DNA of 64,000 bases, from NCBI GenBank assembly GCA_030765065.1, contig CM060975.1:198866507-198930506 (forward strand). The letters are read 5' to 3'. The translations under genes were made by a program, and so were the position numbers. Under the pieces are notes generated by a model. The model ran no database searches and had not been told where the DNA came from. It saw only the letters and a list, made by a program, of their open reading frames with translations. The DNA is from Deroplatys truncata. Lineage: Eukaryota; Arthropoda; Insecta; Mantodea; Mantidae. This document shows, piece by piece, positions 24,977 to 38,564 of this stretch (its first letter is position 1; every line of letters starts with the position of its first letter).

Positions 24977-27900
24977 CAAAAATGAATAACGGATTCCCAT
25001 TTGAGAAAAAGTATTTGTAAATTTAAGGGAATAACAAGCAATATCTCTAAAATGGTTTACTCAGCAAAATCATGTATATCACATAAATTGTGTATTTTAA
25101 CGCGATCTACCTTTTTACTTTCTCTACTACGTGTAGTAAGTAGGGGAAGTATTGTATTCCACCCAAAAATTCGATACCGAGATTTCATCGGAAATACATG
25201 TTTTGAGACCCCCTGAATCCAAAAAAATCATTTTTGGGAACATGTCCGTGTGTGTGTCTGTGAACCGCATAACTCAGAAACGAACAGTCGGATAAACACC
25301 AAACTTGGTATTTAGGTTCAGTATCTTCCAGAGATGCGACAAGAAGGTTTTCAAGAAAATCCCCCCACCCCAGACATTCCCAGGAAATTCGAGATATACA
25401 TTTCATTTGTCATGAAAATATCTTAAACGTATGATATGTTAATCAAAATCGTTAGAGCCATTTTTGAGAAAATTAAAATTTTCGAAAAATGTTCCATGTG
25501 TGGGGGGATATTCTTGAAAACCTTCGTTTCGCATCTCTGGAAGATACTGAACCTAAATACCAAGTTTGGTGTTTATCCTACTGTTCGTTTCTGAGTTGCA
25601 GTTCATAGACAGACACACAGACACACAGACACACACACGGACATGTTTCCAAAAATGCTTTTTTTGGATTCAGGGTGTCTCAAAACATGTATTTCCGGGA
25701 AAATCTCGGTATCGAATTTTTGGGTGGAATACAATACTTCCCCTACTTACTGTACGTAGTAGAGAAAGCAAAAATGAATAACGGATTCCCATTTAAGAAA
25801 AAGTATTTGAAAATTTAAGGGAATAACAAGCAATATCTCGAAAATGGTTTACTCAGCAAAATCATGTATATCACATAAATTGTGTATTTTAACGCGAGCT
25901 ACATTTTTACTTTCTCTACTACGTATAGTAAGTAGGGGAAGTATTGTATTCCACCCAAAAATTCGATACCGAGATTTCATCGGAAATACATGTTTTGAGA
26001 CACCCTGAATCCAAAAAAATCATTTTTGGAAACATGTCCGTGTGTGTGTCTGTGAACCGCATAACTCAGAAACGAACAGTCGGATAAACACCAAACTTGG
26101 TATTTAGGTTCAGTATCTTCCAGAGATGCGACAAGAAGGTTTTCAAGAAAATCCCCCCACCCCAGACATTCCCAGGAAATTCGAGATATACATTTCATTT
26201 GTCATGAAAATATCTTAAACGTATGATATGTTAATCAAAATCGTTAGAGCCATTTTTGAGAAAATTAAAATTTTCGAAAAATGTTCCATGTGTGGGGGGA
26301 TATTCTTGAAAACCTTCGTGTCGCATCTCTGGAAGATACTGAACCTAAATACCAAGTTTGGTGTTTATCCGACTGTTCGTTTCTGAGTTGCAGTTCACAG
26401 ACAGACACACAGACACACACACGGACATGTTTCCAAAAATGCTTTTTTTGGATTCAGGGTGTCTCAAAACATGTATTTCCGGTGAAATCTCGCTATCGAA
26501 TTTTTGGGTGGAATACAATACTTCCCCTACTTACTGTACGTAGTAGAGAAAGCAAAAATGAATAACGGATTCCCATTTGAGAAAAAGTATTTGAAAATTT
26601 AAGGGAATAACAAGCAATATCTGGAAAATGGTTTACTCAGCAAAATCATGTATATCACATAAATTGTGTATTTTAACGCGATCTACATTTTTACTTTCTC
26701 TACTACGTATAGTAAGTAGGGGAAGTATTGTATTCCACCCAAAAATTCGATACCGAGATTTCATCAGAAATACATGTTTTGAGACCCCCTGAATCCAAAA
26801 AAATCATTTTTGGAAACATGTCCGTGTGTGTGTCTGTGAACCGCATAACTCAGAAACGAACAGTCGGATAAACACCAAACTTGGTATTTAGGTTCAGTAT
26901 CTTCCAGAGATGCGACAAGAAGGTTTTCAAGAAAATCCCCCCACCCCAGACATTCCCAGGAAATTCGAGATATACATTTCATTTGTCATGAAAATATCTT
27001 AAACGTATGATATGTTAATCAAAATCGTTAGAGCCATTTTTGAGAAAATTAAAATTTTCGAAAAATGTTCCATGTGTGGGGGGATATTCTTGAAAACCTT
27101 CGTGTCGCATCTCTGGAAGATACTGAACCTAAATACCAAGTTTGGTGTTTATCCGACTGTTCGTTTCTGAGTTGCAGTTCACAGACAGACACACAGACAC
27201 ACACACGGACATGTTTCCAAAAATGCTCTTTTTGTATTCAGGGTGTCTCAAAACATGTATTTCCGGTGAAATCTCGGTATCGAATTTTTGGGTGGAATAC
27301 AATACTTCCCCTACTTACTGTACGTAGTAGAGAAAGCAAAAATGAATAACGGATTCCCATTTGAGAAAAAGTATTTGAAAATTTAAGGGAATAACAAGCA
27401 ATATCTCGAAAATGGTTTACTCAGCAAAATCATGTATATCACATAAATTGTGTATTTTAACGCGATCTACATTTTTACTTTCTCTACTACGTATAGTAAG
27501 TAGGGGAAGTATTGTATTCCACCCAAAAATTCGATACCGAGATTTCATCGGAAATACATGTTTTGAGACCCCCTGAATCCAAAAAAATCATTTTTGGAAA
27601 CATGTCCGTGTGTGTGTCTGTGAACCGCATAACTCAGAAACGAACAGTCGGATAAACACCAAACTTGGTATTTAGGTTCAGTATCTTCCAGAGATGCGAC
27701 AAGAAGGTTTTCAAGAAAATCCCCCCACCCCAGACATTCCCAGGAAATTCGAGATATACATTTCATTTGTCATGAAAATATCTTAAACGTATGATATGTT
27801 AATCAAAATCGTTAGAGCCATTTTTGAGAAAATTAAAATTTTCGAAAAATGTTCCATGTGTGGGGGGATATTCTTGAAAACCTTCGTGTCGCATCTCTGG

Positions 27901-28753
27901 AAGATACTGAACCTAAATACCAAGTTTGGTGTTTATCCGACTGTTCGTTTCTGAGTTGCAGTTCACAGACAGACACACAGACACACACACGGACATGTTT
28001 CCAAAAATGCTTTTTTTGTATTCAGGGTGTCTCAAAACATGTATTTCCGGTGAAATCTCGGTATCGAATTTTTGGGTGGAATACAATACTTCCCCTACTT
28101 ACTGTACGTAGTAGAGAAAGCAAAAATGAATAACGGATTCCCATTTGAGAAAAAGTATTTGAAAATTTAAGGGAATAACAAGCAATATCTCGAAAATGGT
28201 TTACTCAGCAAAATCATGTATATCACATAAATTGTGTATTTTAACGCGATCTACATTTTTACTTTCTCTACTACGTATAGTAAGTAGGGGAAGTATTGTA
28301 TTCCACCCAAAAATTCGATACCGAGATTTCATCGGAAATACATGTTTTGAGACCCCCTGAATCCAAAAAAATCATTTTTGGAAACATGTCCGTGTGTGTG
28401 TCTGTGAACAGCATAACTCAGAAACGAACAGTCGGATAAACACCAAACTTGGTATTGAGGTTCAGTATCTTCCAGAGATGCGACAAGAAGGTTTTCAAGA
28501 AAATCCCCCCACCCCAGACATTCCCAGGAAATTCGAGATATACATTTCATTTGTCATGAAAATATCTTAAACGTATGATATGTTAATCAAAATCGTTAGA
28601 GCCATTTTTGAGAAAATTAAAATTTTCGAAAAATGTTCCATGTGTGGGGGGATATTCTTGAAAACCTTCGTGTCGCATCTCTGGAAGATACTGAACCTAA
28701 ATACCAGGTTTGGTGTTTGTCTGACTGTTCATTTCTGAGTTACGTTGTTCACA

Positions 28754-28795
<42 letters not shown>

Positions 28796-28922
28796 CATGT
28801 TTCTAAAAATGCTTTTATTGGATTCAGGGGGTCTCAAAACATATATTTACGGTGAAATCTCGGTATCTAATTTTTGGGTGGAATACAACACTTCCCGTAC
28901 TTACTATACGTAGTAGAGAAAC
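24977..28922. repeat. Array of five ~784 bp palindromic subunits in U3
   Basis: Boundaries at about 24977, 25769, 26553, 27337 and 28121, ending at 28922. Subunit order and position-specific variants match U1 and U2. Confidence 0.92.
28755..28792. repeat. (CA)n microsatellite, end of U3 array
   Basis: About 38 bp run in the right arm of the fifth subunit. Confidence 0.95.
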
Positions 28923-29155
28923 TAAAAAAACAAAAAAACAAAAAATTTAAAGCGTGCACTAGCGCGCGAAGCTCCTCTCGTGCTGTTTCCATATTATCAC
29001 TAAACGTGCGCGGAAACTTCTCCCGCTTTCTCCATACCTTTCATAACTTCAACTACAATTTATTTTACACAATACTTCGTTCTTACCCTAAGACGTTGTA
29101 CTTAATTATGTGCACACAACAAACATCCACAAACGCAAACAACTTTGTTGGAGAA

Positions 29156-29156
<1 letters not shown>

Positions 29157-29229
<73 letters not shown>
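29157..29229. repeat. (TTA)n microsatellite, U4
   Basis: About 73 bp at the equivalent site. Confidence 0.95.
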
Positions 29230-29447
29230 CATCATTATCATCATCATCATCATTATTATTGTTGTTGTTGTTTATATTGTTGTTGTGAGGAGCTGCAGTT
29301 ATTTCTATTTATGCATCATATTATTATCAGTAGATGACATTTCACATTTTCAGATGTGTATTATTATTTATTACACATTCAATAATGCTACTACTCCCAT
29401 AAGAAGTACCTCCATTCCGCCCCCGTTGCTGTGTTAATTGTGAAGCT

Positions 29448-29490
<43 letters not shown>

Positions 29491-29505
29491 CTTTTCGCTT
29501 GTCAT

Positions 29506-29791
29506 CCTCCGTGATCTAGGTGTACCATGCTAGCCTCTGGTTCCCAGGTCGCGGGATCAAACCCGGCGGAGGACGATGTAATTTTTCGGGCGTAAAAATC
29601 CTGAACATGGCTTCCTTCGGAAGGGAAGTAAAGTCGGTAGTTCCGTGTCGTAGATTTACGGCACGTGAAAGAACCTCAATCCTGATAAAGGGACCTCTGA
29701 GCAGAATTTTGGTCTTTCACGCCCAATATAAAATGGGACACTAAGAAACAGAGCTGTTAAAGAGCGTCCATAAATTAAAACTCAATTTAAT
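29506..29791 (+). mobile_element. tRNA-derived SINE, plus strand, U4
   Basis: Same element with a few substitutions. Confidence 0.6.
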
Positions 29792-30182
29792 TTCTCTCTC
29801 TCTCTGTCTCTCTCTCTCTCTCTCTCTGATCCTACTAGAAGATTCCTCTCTCTCTCCCCACTCACCCTCTCCGCTATTGCTCTTTTATTACTTTCCTTCT
29901 TTATCTCCTCTCCCTTTTCTATTCTCTCCTTATTTATTCTCCCCTTTTTCTTTGCTCATTATTCTTGCTCCTCTTCTTTCTCTACTAGTTTTAAAGTTGT
30001 ATATATAGGGAGAGAGAGAGAGCGCTCCATTTATAGACAGCCTTTAACTGCTATGGACAAGTCGTTGGCCTATATTACTTTATCGGCACTTGTTGGATTT
30101 CTAGATTTATTTAGGTTTTGTGCACATTCACACTGCTAGATTCTGTGGAGGATAGGAAATAATCTTGCTTTCATAAAAATTT

Positions 30183-30256
30183 CCAGCCCCAGAAGGTAAT
30201 CGAACCCAGCAAAGCTTGCATAGCAGACAGATACTCTACGACTTAGCTACGGAGCC
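30183..30256 (-). repeat. tRNA-like element, minus strand, U4
   Basis: Same as 2096-2169, copied with the unit. Confidence 0.5.
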
Positions 30257-31015
30257 AGTCTATGCAATGCTTTTGTGCAGATGTGAAAGCAGGAAATCAC
30301 AGATGTACCTACTCTATTTTGATATGCTAGCACGATTGGTCGTATACGAATGGATTATTGCTTGTAGAAGAAAGAAGCGGGACCAAAGAGACTCAAACCT
30401 GTCAAGAGGTCAATTTTGTAATAATTTATTAATTCCATTTTAAGGCTTTGTCACCTGACTTATGAATAGGCCAAAACCAACATTAATTTTGATCACATAA
30501 TTGTTAAAGTAATGTACTGCATTCGATGTTGTAGAATAGTTTTTAGACAGTTAATGTTAGCTGCTTTTTAAGTGCGGGGGGAGGGTAGTACTAATATTAC
30601 TTTCATGTACTTTAATACATGATCTGAAAATTCTGAAGATAAACGCGGCTTTAGTTCTCGAAGGTTTCCATCTTCCTCCAAAGTTCATCTGGCTGATAGC
30701 TCGAGAAGACATCTTTTCATACATTATATGATGTAAAAATACTCATCCGAAACTCAAAGCCACAAAGAAAGACGGGGAAAAAAAGAGAGAAATGTCAAGC
30801 TCTTCTCAAAGATTAGAATCTACGTCTACATTTTGGAGGCCTGAACAAATGGCGATTGTACCACTGAGCTGCTTTGAACCGTCGGGAAAAAAAGCGGCTT
30901 TTAAATTCTATTCCAGCAGCTTACTAGAACTGCGTATGTCACAGACCTTCAGCACGGCAGAATATCTCTGTTCAGCATTACAAGGTAAAATTAATAAAAT
31001 GGCACACGTCTATAT

Positions 31016-31392
31016 TCATTCATTCATTCATTATCTGTTTACCCTCCTCTCATGTAGGACTTACACCCCCCAGGACTTACAAGTGGGTGCCTGGGGTCAG
31101 AGGCCCGTCGAGGAGCAGACACTCATGGATCAGACAGAACATCCAGGATGGGTGATCAGCCCGATGCCTGGTATGGGATGAAGGAAGTAGATGAAACGAA
31201 ATGTTGGTGAAATTGATGAAAGGAAAGGTGATGATGGAGCAGTTGGTGGAATGCATGGCGGGGGAAACCGGAGAACCCGGAGAAAACCCGCCCAGACGCC
31301 GCTTCGTCCACCACAAATCCCACATGCAGGTCCCTGGGATTGAACCTGGGTCGCCTAGATCGGTCTAACCACTCGGCCACGGCGCCGCCCCA
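31016..31392 (-). mobile_element. tRNA-derived SINE, minus strand, U4
   Basis: Same insertion, duplication at 31005-31015 and 31393-31403. About 13 bp of the tRNA-like head is lost near 31360. Confidence 0.8.
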
Positions 31393-32131
31393 CACGTCTA
31401 TATACACGCTGTAATTCACGACAGTATTAGAATATAAATTAAACATATCATTGTGATATGGCTGTATTCTGGGGTAAAGCGTGTTTTTTCCCAGGTAGTA
31501 GCTTATTGCTTCTTTGGTTTCATAACTCCATCACTGACTAATTTTATGTAAAAGTCTATGATAACGCTATAAAGCTGCTGGAAATATGAGCAGCAGCAGT
31601 AGAGGTGCCTACGGTTTCTAAAAAAATGCAAGATTTTGGAAGTTTTAAATGTTAAATATGTTTCGCTAATACAATACCTAACAATCAGAGATAAAATATC
31701 CTTTAAAATTAAAACCTTTCTCGTAAAGAAATAATAACATCTAAAAATCAGTTATGTACTTATTAAATTATTAAAACCCTAAATCCAAAGCTATGCTTGA
31801 TATGAAGAAAACGTCCTTATATGCCTTCACTTCCTTCAAAGAACTTATATTGACAATGTGAAAGAAACTGAAGAAGTATTGCACAAGAAGGATTATTTTA
31901 AAACGACAAAAGTATGAAAATACAAGATTATAATGGGGATATTTGGCTCATTTAAGGTTGCGTTTGGACATTAAATGACCAGAAGGACAAATCTACAATT
32001 GGAAGCTGGTAGTGCAATGTCTGAGGATCTTTTCGATAAAATTATTAAAAAGAGAGTTTGTTTTATCTAAATTTAGTCGAAAATATCCGGGGTTATCCTT
32101 GCATTTTTTGCATTTAACTGCTTAGATTCGA

Positions 32132-32162
<31 letters not shown>

Positions 32163-32457
32163 CTTTCTCTCTGTAACTTATTCCTTGATTCTTCCTCCTT
32201 AGATTCGACTCTCTCTCCTTTCTCTCTGTAACTTATTCCTTGATTCCTCCCTCACTGTTCCACTCTCATACTACCTCCACCTTTCCACTCTCGCTCACGT
32301 CTCTTATCCACTAATTTCCACTCCATGCCCTCTCCTCTCTATGTGTAATGTTCGCACGACCTGATATTCTGACAATGTTTAGCCATATAAGTAGTTTTCC
32401 TTCAATGGGGGAGTTAATTTTGTTTAAATTAAGGTAAAAAGAAACAATCAGCAACTT

Positions 32458-32530
32458 GCCTCGGTAGCGCAGTAGGCAGCGCGTAAATCTCATAATCTTA
32501 AGGTCGTGAGTTCGATCCTCACCCGGGGCA
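32458..32530 (+). tRNA. tRNA-Met(CAT)-like gene, U4
   Basis: The T stem is intact (GTGAG/CTCAC). The anticodon stem TAAAT/TCTTA has one A-C mismatch beyond the usual T-T. Its state is intermediate between the U1-U3 copies and the intact copies at 55155 and 60468. TTTT follows at once. Confidence 0.6.
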
Positions 32531-32877
32531 GAAATTTTACATACCTTCAAATTAAAGGATGTGGTGTTATATAACCTTGTACATAATAAAAACATAAATT
32601 TAACAATTCATTCCATCATACCACAGTATTCACCGTGTTATACTCTCTTTCTCTCCAACTACAACACAAGGCAAAATCAGTTGAATGGACATTTAAAGCA
32701 ATATTTTAGATATTTTACATAAAACAGCTTCACAATACGTCAAGTTGCTACTTGCATCTTCGAGTTAAGTTAAATTCTTGGCATTCGTAATTTGGTGGTT
32801 TTTCAATTGTAGCATGCATGGGTCAATCCGTAGAAATCTAGCACCTGTAGAACTGAAAATGAATCGTTTTTTTTTTA

Positions 32878-34333
32878 GTTTGTTTACCACGTACATAATA
32901 GGTACAGAAAGTACAGATTCCACCCAAATATTCGATACCATGTTTGCACCGGAAATATATGTTTTGAGGCACCCTAAATAAAAAAAAAGATCGGTGCGCG
33001 CCCGCCTGCCTGTCTGTGTGATGGCTGTGAACAGCATAACTCAAAAAAGAAAAGTATGATAAATACCAAACTTGGTATTTAGGTTCAGTACCTTCCAAGG
33101 ATGCATCACCAAGATTTTCAAGAGAATTCCCCCAACGAAAACCACCCTTTAAAGTTTAGATGGAACATATTTAGAAAGTCTTTATTTTCTAAAACCATGG
33201 TTGTAATAATTTTGATTAAAACTCCACATATTAAAGATATTTACATAAAAAATGAATATTTGCATTTTCTGGGAATAGTCTGTGAAGTCCTCTTCATTCG
33301 GAAGGAATTTTGTATAATCTTGTATAACTGGTAAACATTGGGCAATAGATGAAAACGTATTTCACAAAAAAAAAAAGAATGATGTGTTACACTCACATGA
33401 CTTTCTCTACTCTTGTTCCAACTATTTTTACAAACTCTTATTCTCCATCTATTTCATATTAATCGAGATAAACTTTTGCAGAAACGATCTTTTGACATGC
33501 AAAGAGAATCACATTTTACACATAGCGACCAGTTCTAAAAATGCTTGACTATCACTTAAAGCGTACTATGCTCCCCTTGTTTTGTATTTGCAAGGGCAAT
33601 ATAGAAATACAGTAGCCTTTAAGCACATACATATCTCTTAATAGCCGGTTGCTAGGTGCAGCACCATTCCCTTTGCCACAGATTAATACTCTTTGCATAT
33701 CCAAGACAAAAAAAGAATAACGAATTCCCATTTGAGAAAATAAGTAATTGAAAAATTAAAGGGAATAACAAGCAATATCTCGAAAATGGTTCACTCAACA
33801 AAATAAAATGTATATGACATAAATTATGTATTTTAACGCGATCTACATTTTTGTGTGGCAAAACTTTGTCTATCTCTTATGGTTTAGCAGTTATGCTAAA
33901 GTCGTTCACAATGAAGAATACTTTTGGAGACATTCCCAGAAAATTCGATATATACATTTCATTTGTCATGAAAATATTTTAAATCTATAATATTTTAAAC
34001 AAAATCCTTAGAGCCATTCTTGAGAAAATTAAAAATTTCGAAAAAATGTTCTATGTAAAGGGTAATCTGGTGTGGGAGGATTTTCTTAAAAACCTTCGTG
34101 TCGCATCTCTGGAAGATACTGAATCTAAATACCAAGTTTGGTGTTTATCCGACTGTTCGTTTCTGAGTTACGTTGTTCACAGACACGCACAGACACACAC
34201 ACGGACATGTTTCCAAAAATGCCTTTATTGGATTCAGGGGGTCTCAAAACATATATTTCCGGTGAAATCTCGGTATCTAGTTTTTGGGTGGAATACAATA
34301 CTTCCCCTACTTACTATACGTAGTAGAGAAAGT
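32878..34333. mobile_element. Foldback element, U4
   Basis: A diverged copy. Its right arm runs directly into U5 with no 784 bp subunits, which shows the form of the unit without that expansion. Confidence 0.7.
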
Positions 34334-34560
34334 AAAAAAAAAAAAAATTTGGAAAGCGTGCACTAGCGCGCGAAGCTTCTCTCGTGCTGTTTCCATATTA
34401 TCACTAAACGTGCGCGGAAACTTCTCCACTTTCTCCATACCTTTCATAACTTCAACTACAATTTATTTTACACAATACTTCGTTCTTACCCTAAGACGTT
34501 GTACTGAATTATGTGCACACAACATACATCCACAAATGCAACCAACTTTCGTTGGAGAAG

Positions 34561-34655
34561 TTATTATTATTATTATTATTATTATTGTTGTTGTTGTTGT
34601 TGTTACTATTGTTATTATTATTATCATTATTATTACTATTGTTATTATTATTGTT
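34561..34655. repeat. Interrupted TTA/TTG repeat, U5
   Basis: Short TTA run of about 26 bp, followed by degenerate TTG, TTA and CTA triplets at the equivalent site. Confidence 0.85.
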
Positions 34656-34862
34656 GTTGTTTATATTGCTGGGAGGGACTGCAGTTATTTCTATTTATTC
34701 ATCATAATTATTATCAGTAGATACTATTTCACATTTTCAGATGTGTATTATTACACATTCACTAATGCTACTACTCCCGTTAGAAGAACCTGCAATTCCG
34801 TCCTCGTTGCTGCGTTAATTGCCAAGATTCATCTCTCTCTTTCTTTCCCTCTCGCTTATCAT

Positions 34863-35146
34863 CCTGCGTGATCTAGGTGTACCATGCTAACCTCTGGTTC
34901 CCAGGTAGCGGGATCAAACCCGGCGGAGGGCGATGGATTTTTGCGAGCATAAAAATTCTTATCAGGGCTTCCTTCGGAAGGGAAGTTAAGCCAGTGGTCC
35001 CGTTTAGTACATTTACGGCGCGTGAAAGAACCTCAACCCTAATAAAGGAACCTCTGAGGAGAATTTCGGTCTTTCACGCCCAATATACAATGGGACACTA
35101 AGAACCATAGCTGTTAAAGAGCGTCCATAAATAAAAACTCAATTTA

Positions 35147-35149
<3 letters not shown>
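34863..35149 (+). mobile_element. tRNA-derived SINE, plus strand, U5 (diverged)
   Basis: Most diverged copy. The tRNA-like head, the A/B-like boxes and the CGTGAAAGAACCTCAA block can still be recognised. Confidence 0.55.
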
Positions 35150-35181
<32 letters not shown>

Positions 35182-35577
35182 CCTATTAGAAGATGCCTCT
35201 CTCTCTCCACTCACCCTCTCCTCCATTTCTCTTTTATTACCTTTCTTCTTTATCAGCTCTCCCTTTTCTACTCTCTCCTATTTATTCTCCCGTTTTACTT
35301 TCCTCATTATTCTTTCTCCTTCTCTTCTTTCTCTACCAGTTTTAAAATTTTATATATATATATATATATTTAGCTCCATTAAAGACAGCCTTTAACTGCT
35401 ATGGTCATGTTGGTGGCCGTTTACTTTTGAATATATTACCTTATCGGCAATGGTGTTAACTCGTATGCACTTGTTGGATTTCTAGATTTCTTTAGGTTTT
35501 GTGCGTTAGATCACTCGCACATTCACACTGCTAGACTTTGTGGAGGATAGGAAATAATCTTGGTTTGATAAAAATTT

Positions 35578-35651
35578 CCAGCCCCAGAACATAATCCAAC
35601 CCAGCACCGCTTGCATAGCAGACAGATACTCTACGACTTAGCTACGGAGCC
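35578..35651 (-). repeat. tRNA-like element, minus strand, U5 (diverged)
   Basis: Diverged copy at the equivalent position. The A-box region is retained and the B-box region has changed. Confidence 0.45.
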
Positions 35652-37339
35652 AGTTGCTATGCTTTTGTGAAGATGTGAAAGCAGGAAAGCACAGATGTAC
35701 CTACTCTATTTTGAATATGTTAGCACCATTGGTCGTATTCTAATGGATTATTGCTTGTAGATGAAAGAAGCGGGATCAAACCTGTCATGATGTCTATTTT
35801 TTAAATAATTTATTAATTCCATTTTAATGCTTTGTCACCTGACATCTGAATAGGCCAAAACCAACATTAATTTTGATCACATAATTGTTAAAGTAATGTA
35901 CTGCATTCGATGTTGTGGAATAGATTTTAGTCAGTTAATGTTAGCTGTTTTTAAGTGCGGGGGAGGATAGTACTAATATTACTTTCATGTACTTTAATAC
36001 ATGATCTGAAAATTCTGAAGATAAACGCGGCATTAGTTCTCGAGAATTTCGATCTTCCTCCAAAGTTCATCTGGCTGAGAAGACTTCTTTTCATACATTA
36101 TATGATGTAAAAATACTCAACCGAAACTCTAAGCCACAAAGAAAATGGGAAAAAAAGAGAGAAACGTCAAGCTCTTTTCTGAGATTAGAACCTACGTCGA
36201 CATTTTGGAGGCCTGAACAAATGGCGGTTGTACCACTGAGCTGCTTTGAACCGTCGGGGAAAAGAGGTTTTTAAATTCTATTCCAGCAGCTTACTAGAAC
36301 TGTGCATGTCACAGACCTTCAGCACGGCAGAATATCTCTGTTAAGCATTACAAGGTAAAATTAATAAAATGGCACACGTCTATGTACGCTGCATAAAATA
36401 TACATGCTGTAATTCACACCAGTATTACAATATAAATTAAACATATCATTGTGATATGATGTATTACACCATTTTGGGGTAAAGCGTGTCTTTTCCAGGT
36501 AGTAGCTTATTGCTTCTTTGGTTTTATAACTCCATCACTTCCTAATTTTATGTAGAAGTCTATGATAACGTTCATAAAGCTGCTGGAAATATGGGCAGCA
36601 GCAGTAGAGATGCCTACGGTTTTTAAAAAAATGCAAGAATTTGGAAGTTTTAAATGTTACATATGTTTCACAAATACAATACCTAACAATCAAAGATAAA
36701 ATATTCTTTAAAATTAAAACCTTTCTTGGAAAGAAATAATGAAGTGAACCTTTTAATTTTCTAAAAATGAGTTATGTACTTATTAAATTATTAAAACCCT
36801 AAATCCAAAGCTATGCTTGATATGAAGAAAAGGTCCTTATATGCCTTCACTTCCTTCAAAGAATTTATTTTGTCAATGCGAAAGATACTGAAGAAGTATT
36901 GCATAAGAAGGATTATTTTAAAATGACAAAGGTATGAAAATACAAGATTATCGGGAATATTTGGCTCCCTTAAGGTTGCGTTTGGACATTAAATGACCAG
37001 AAGGGCAAATCTACAATCGGAAGCTGGTATAAAATTTATCGAAATTTTGTCGAAAATATCAGGGGTTATGCTCGCATTTTTGCATTTAACTGCTTAGATT
37101 CGGCTCTCTCTCTCTCTCTCTCTCCCCTTTCTTTCTATAACTTATTCCTTGATTCCTCCTTACCCTTTTTCACTGTCTCACTTTCATATTACCTCCACCT
37201 TTCCACTCTCGTCTCTTCTCTCTCGCTCACGTCCCTTATCGACTAATTTCCACTCCATGGCCCTCTTCTCTCTATGTGTAATGTTCGCACGACCTCATAT
37301 TCTCGCAATATTTAGACATATAAGTAGATACTATTTTTC

Positions 37340-38438
37340 TCCAAAAGATTACAAAGATTTCAAAACAAGATCCTGCGTATGATGGCCAAAGTACCGTACA
37401 CAGCACCATCCGATCTACTTCATGAAGAGCTTAAAGTGCACACAGTTGAAGAGTTCATTAAGAAACTAACATGCGATACGTACGACAAATTACACCGCCA
37501 TCACAACCCACTAATATCAACATTAGGAACCTACGATACAGAAGATAACAAACACAACAGACCCCTATCACTATTCTATAGAACATTATCCATTGATTAC
37601 ACGGCAGAAATACAACACTTCCTCGACAATCTTATTCAAACATGACAAAGACACCAACAAAGGACTACTCCCCACTAATCACCCACCATTAATCTTTTAT
37701 TCTTCTTCTTCCTTGTTTCAGACCAGCCCGTTTCAGTGCCCCCAAGCCCTCAGCAATCGCTGAGGCGGCCCGGGAGGAGGGACCTCCCACCGTGAACGAC
37801 GTGGGCAGTGAAAGACGGGCCACTGCATTATGGAGTCGTTTACACAGACGACATTGGCGACCATCAGGACAACGAGTACAACGAAGGACCTAGAAGGCCG
37901 GATGCAAAGACAGACGCCTGTGCGCCCCCATGACGAACAGGAACTCCCTGGAAAGGACAGCACAGGACGCAACATCTCAATCATTCAATAATACATAGAA
38001 TTAGCTCTATATACAACTAACTTAGCAGTAAGTTAAAGTTAAATCGCATGACACGCAGGTACTCCCTGCAAACAACACACAAATTAGACCTTAAGCATAA
38101 ATTAAGCATATATAACAACATAACAGACTACGCATATAACCCACTGGTATTGTTCAGGTTTCATGGGCAATACCAGCAAGTAACATTTAACGCGCTCGCA
38201 TGCAATGCATGTCAGCTAAGTAGCCATTCACTTAATAACCGGGGTGATATGCGGGACCCGACTAAAGCATGCAAGCATGAATGCACGATCATACACAGCA
38301 TCACACGATTAACACGTGGTAGGGTTTTTAGTGGGTATTCCGCTACCGAGCGGCGAGCCCCACATATCCCCCTAGCCATTGCACACCGGCTGGGGGTCGA
38401 ATGCAATAATGCATTTTTCCCCCCACGGGGAAAAAAAA
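37340..38438 (+). mobile_element. 5'-truncated Jockey-type non-LTR copy, U5
   Basis: The reading frame from about 37340 to 37645 encodes the C-terminal tail of a Jockey-type reverse transcriptase (FQNKILR-like start, then HTVEEFIKKL and a HxHNPLI-like block), which lies after the catalytic domain. A GC-richer stretch (37730-37980), a 3' untranslated region and an A8 tail (38431-38438) follow. The catalytic domain and everything upstream are missing, as in typical incomplete reverse transcription. The 5' target duplication has been lost by local deletion. Confidence 0.75.
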
Positions 38439-38491
38439 TCCAATGCGAGAGATAATGTTTAAATTGAACCAAAAGAAAAACTTGGTAACTT

Positions 38492-38564
38492 GCCTCGGTA
38501 GCGCAGAAGGCAGCGCGTAAGTCTTATAATCTTAAGGTCGTGAGTTCGATCTTCACCCAAGGCA
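38492..38564 (+). pseudogene. tRNA-Met-like copy a, U5, altered anticodon loop
   Basis: The anticodon loop reads CTTATAA, so CAT has become TAT. The acceptor stem pairs GCCTCGG with CCAAGGC and has a C-A mismatch. T stem GTGAG/TTCAC is weakened. Confidence 0.7.

Larger units (their letters stand above)
19581..28922. repeat. Tandem unit U3 (9.34 kb)
   Basis: Third near-identical copy with the same module order. Its subunit 1 carries a private cattcatagac-type change near 25605, where U1 and U2 have caaagac. Confidence 0.93.
28923..34333. repeat. Tandem unit U4 (5.4 kb, no palindromic subunit array)
   Basis: Same modules as U1-U3 up to and including one foldback (32878-34333). It then passes directly into U5, so the five-subunit block is absent. 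It has more substitutions and small indels relative to U1-U3, including loss of about 13 bp in the minus-strand SINE near 31360 and a less decayed tRNA-Met. Confidence 0.92.
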
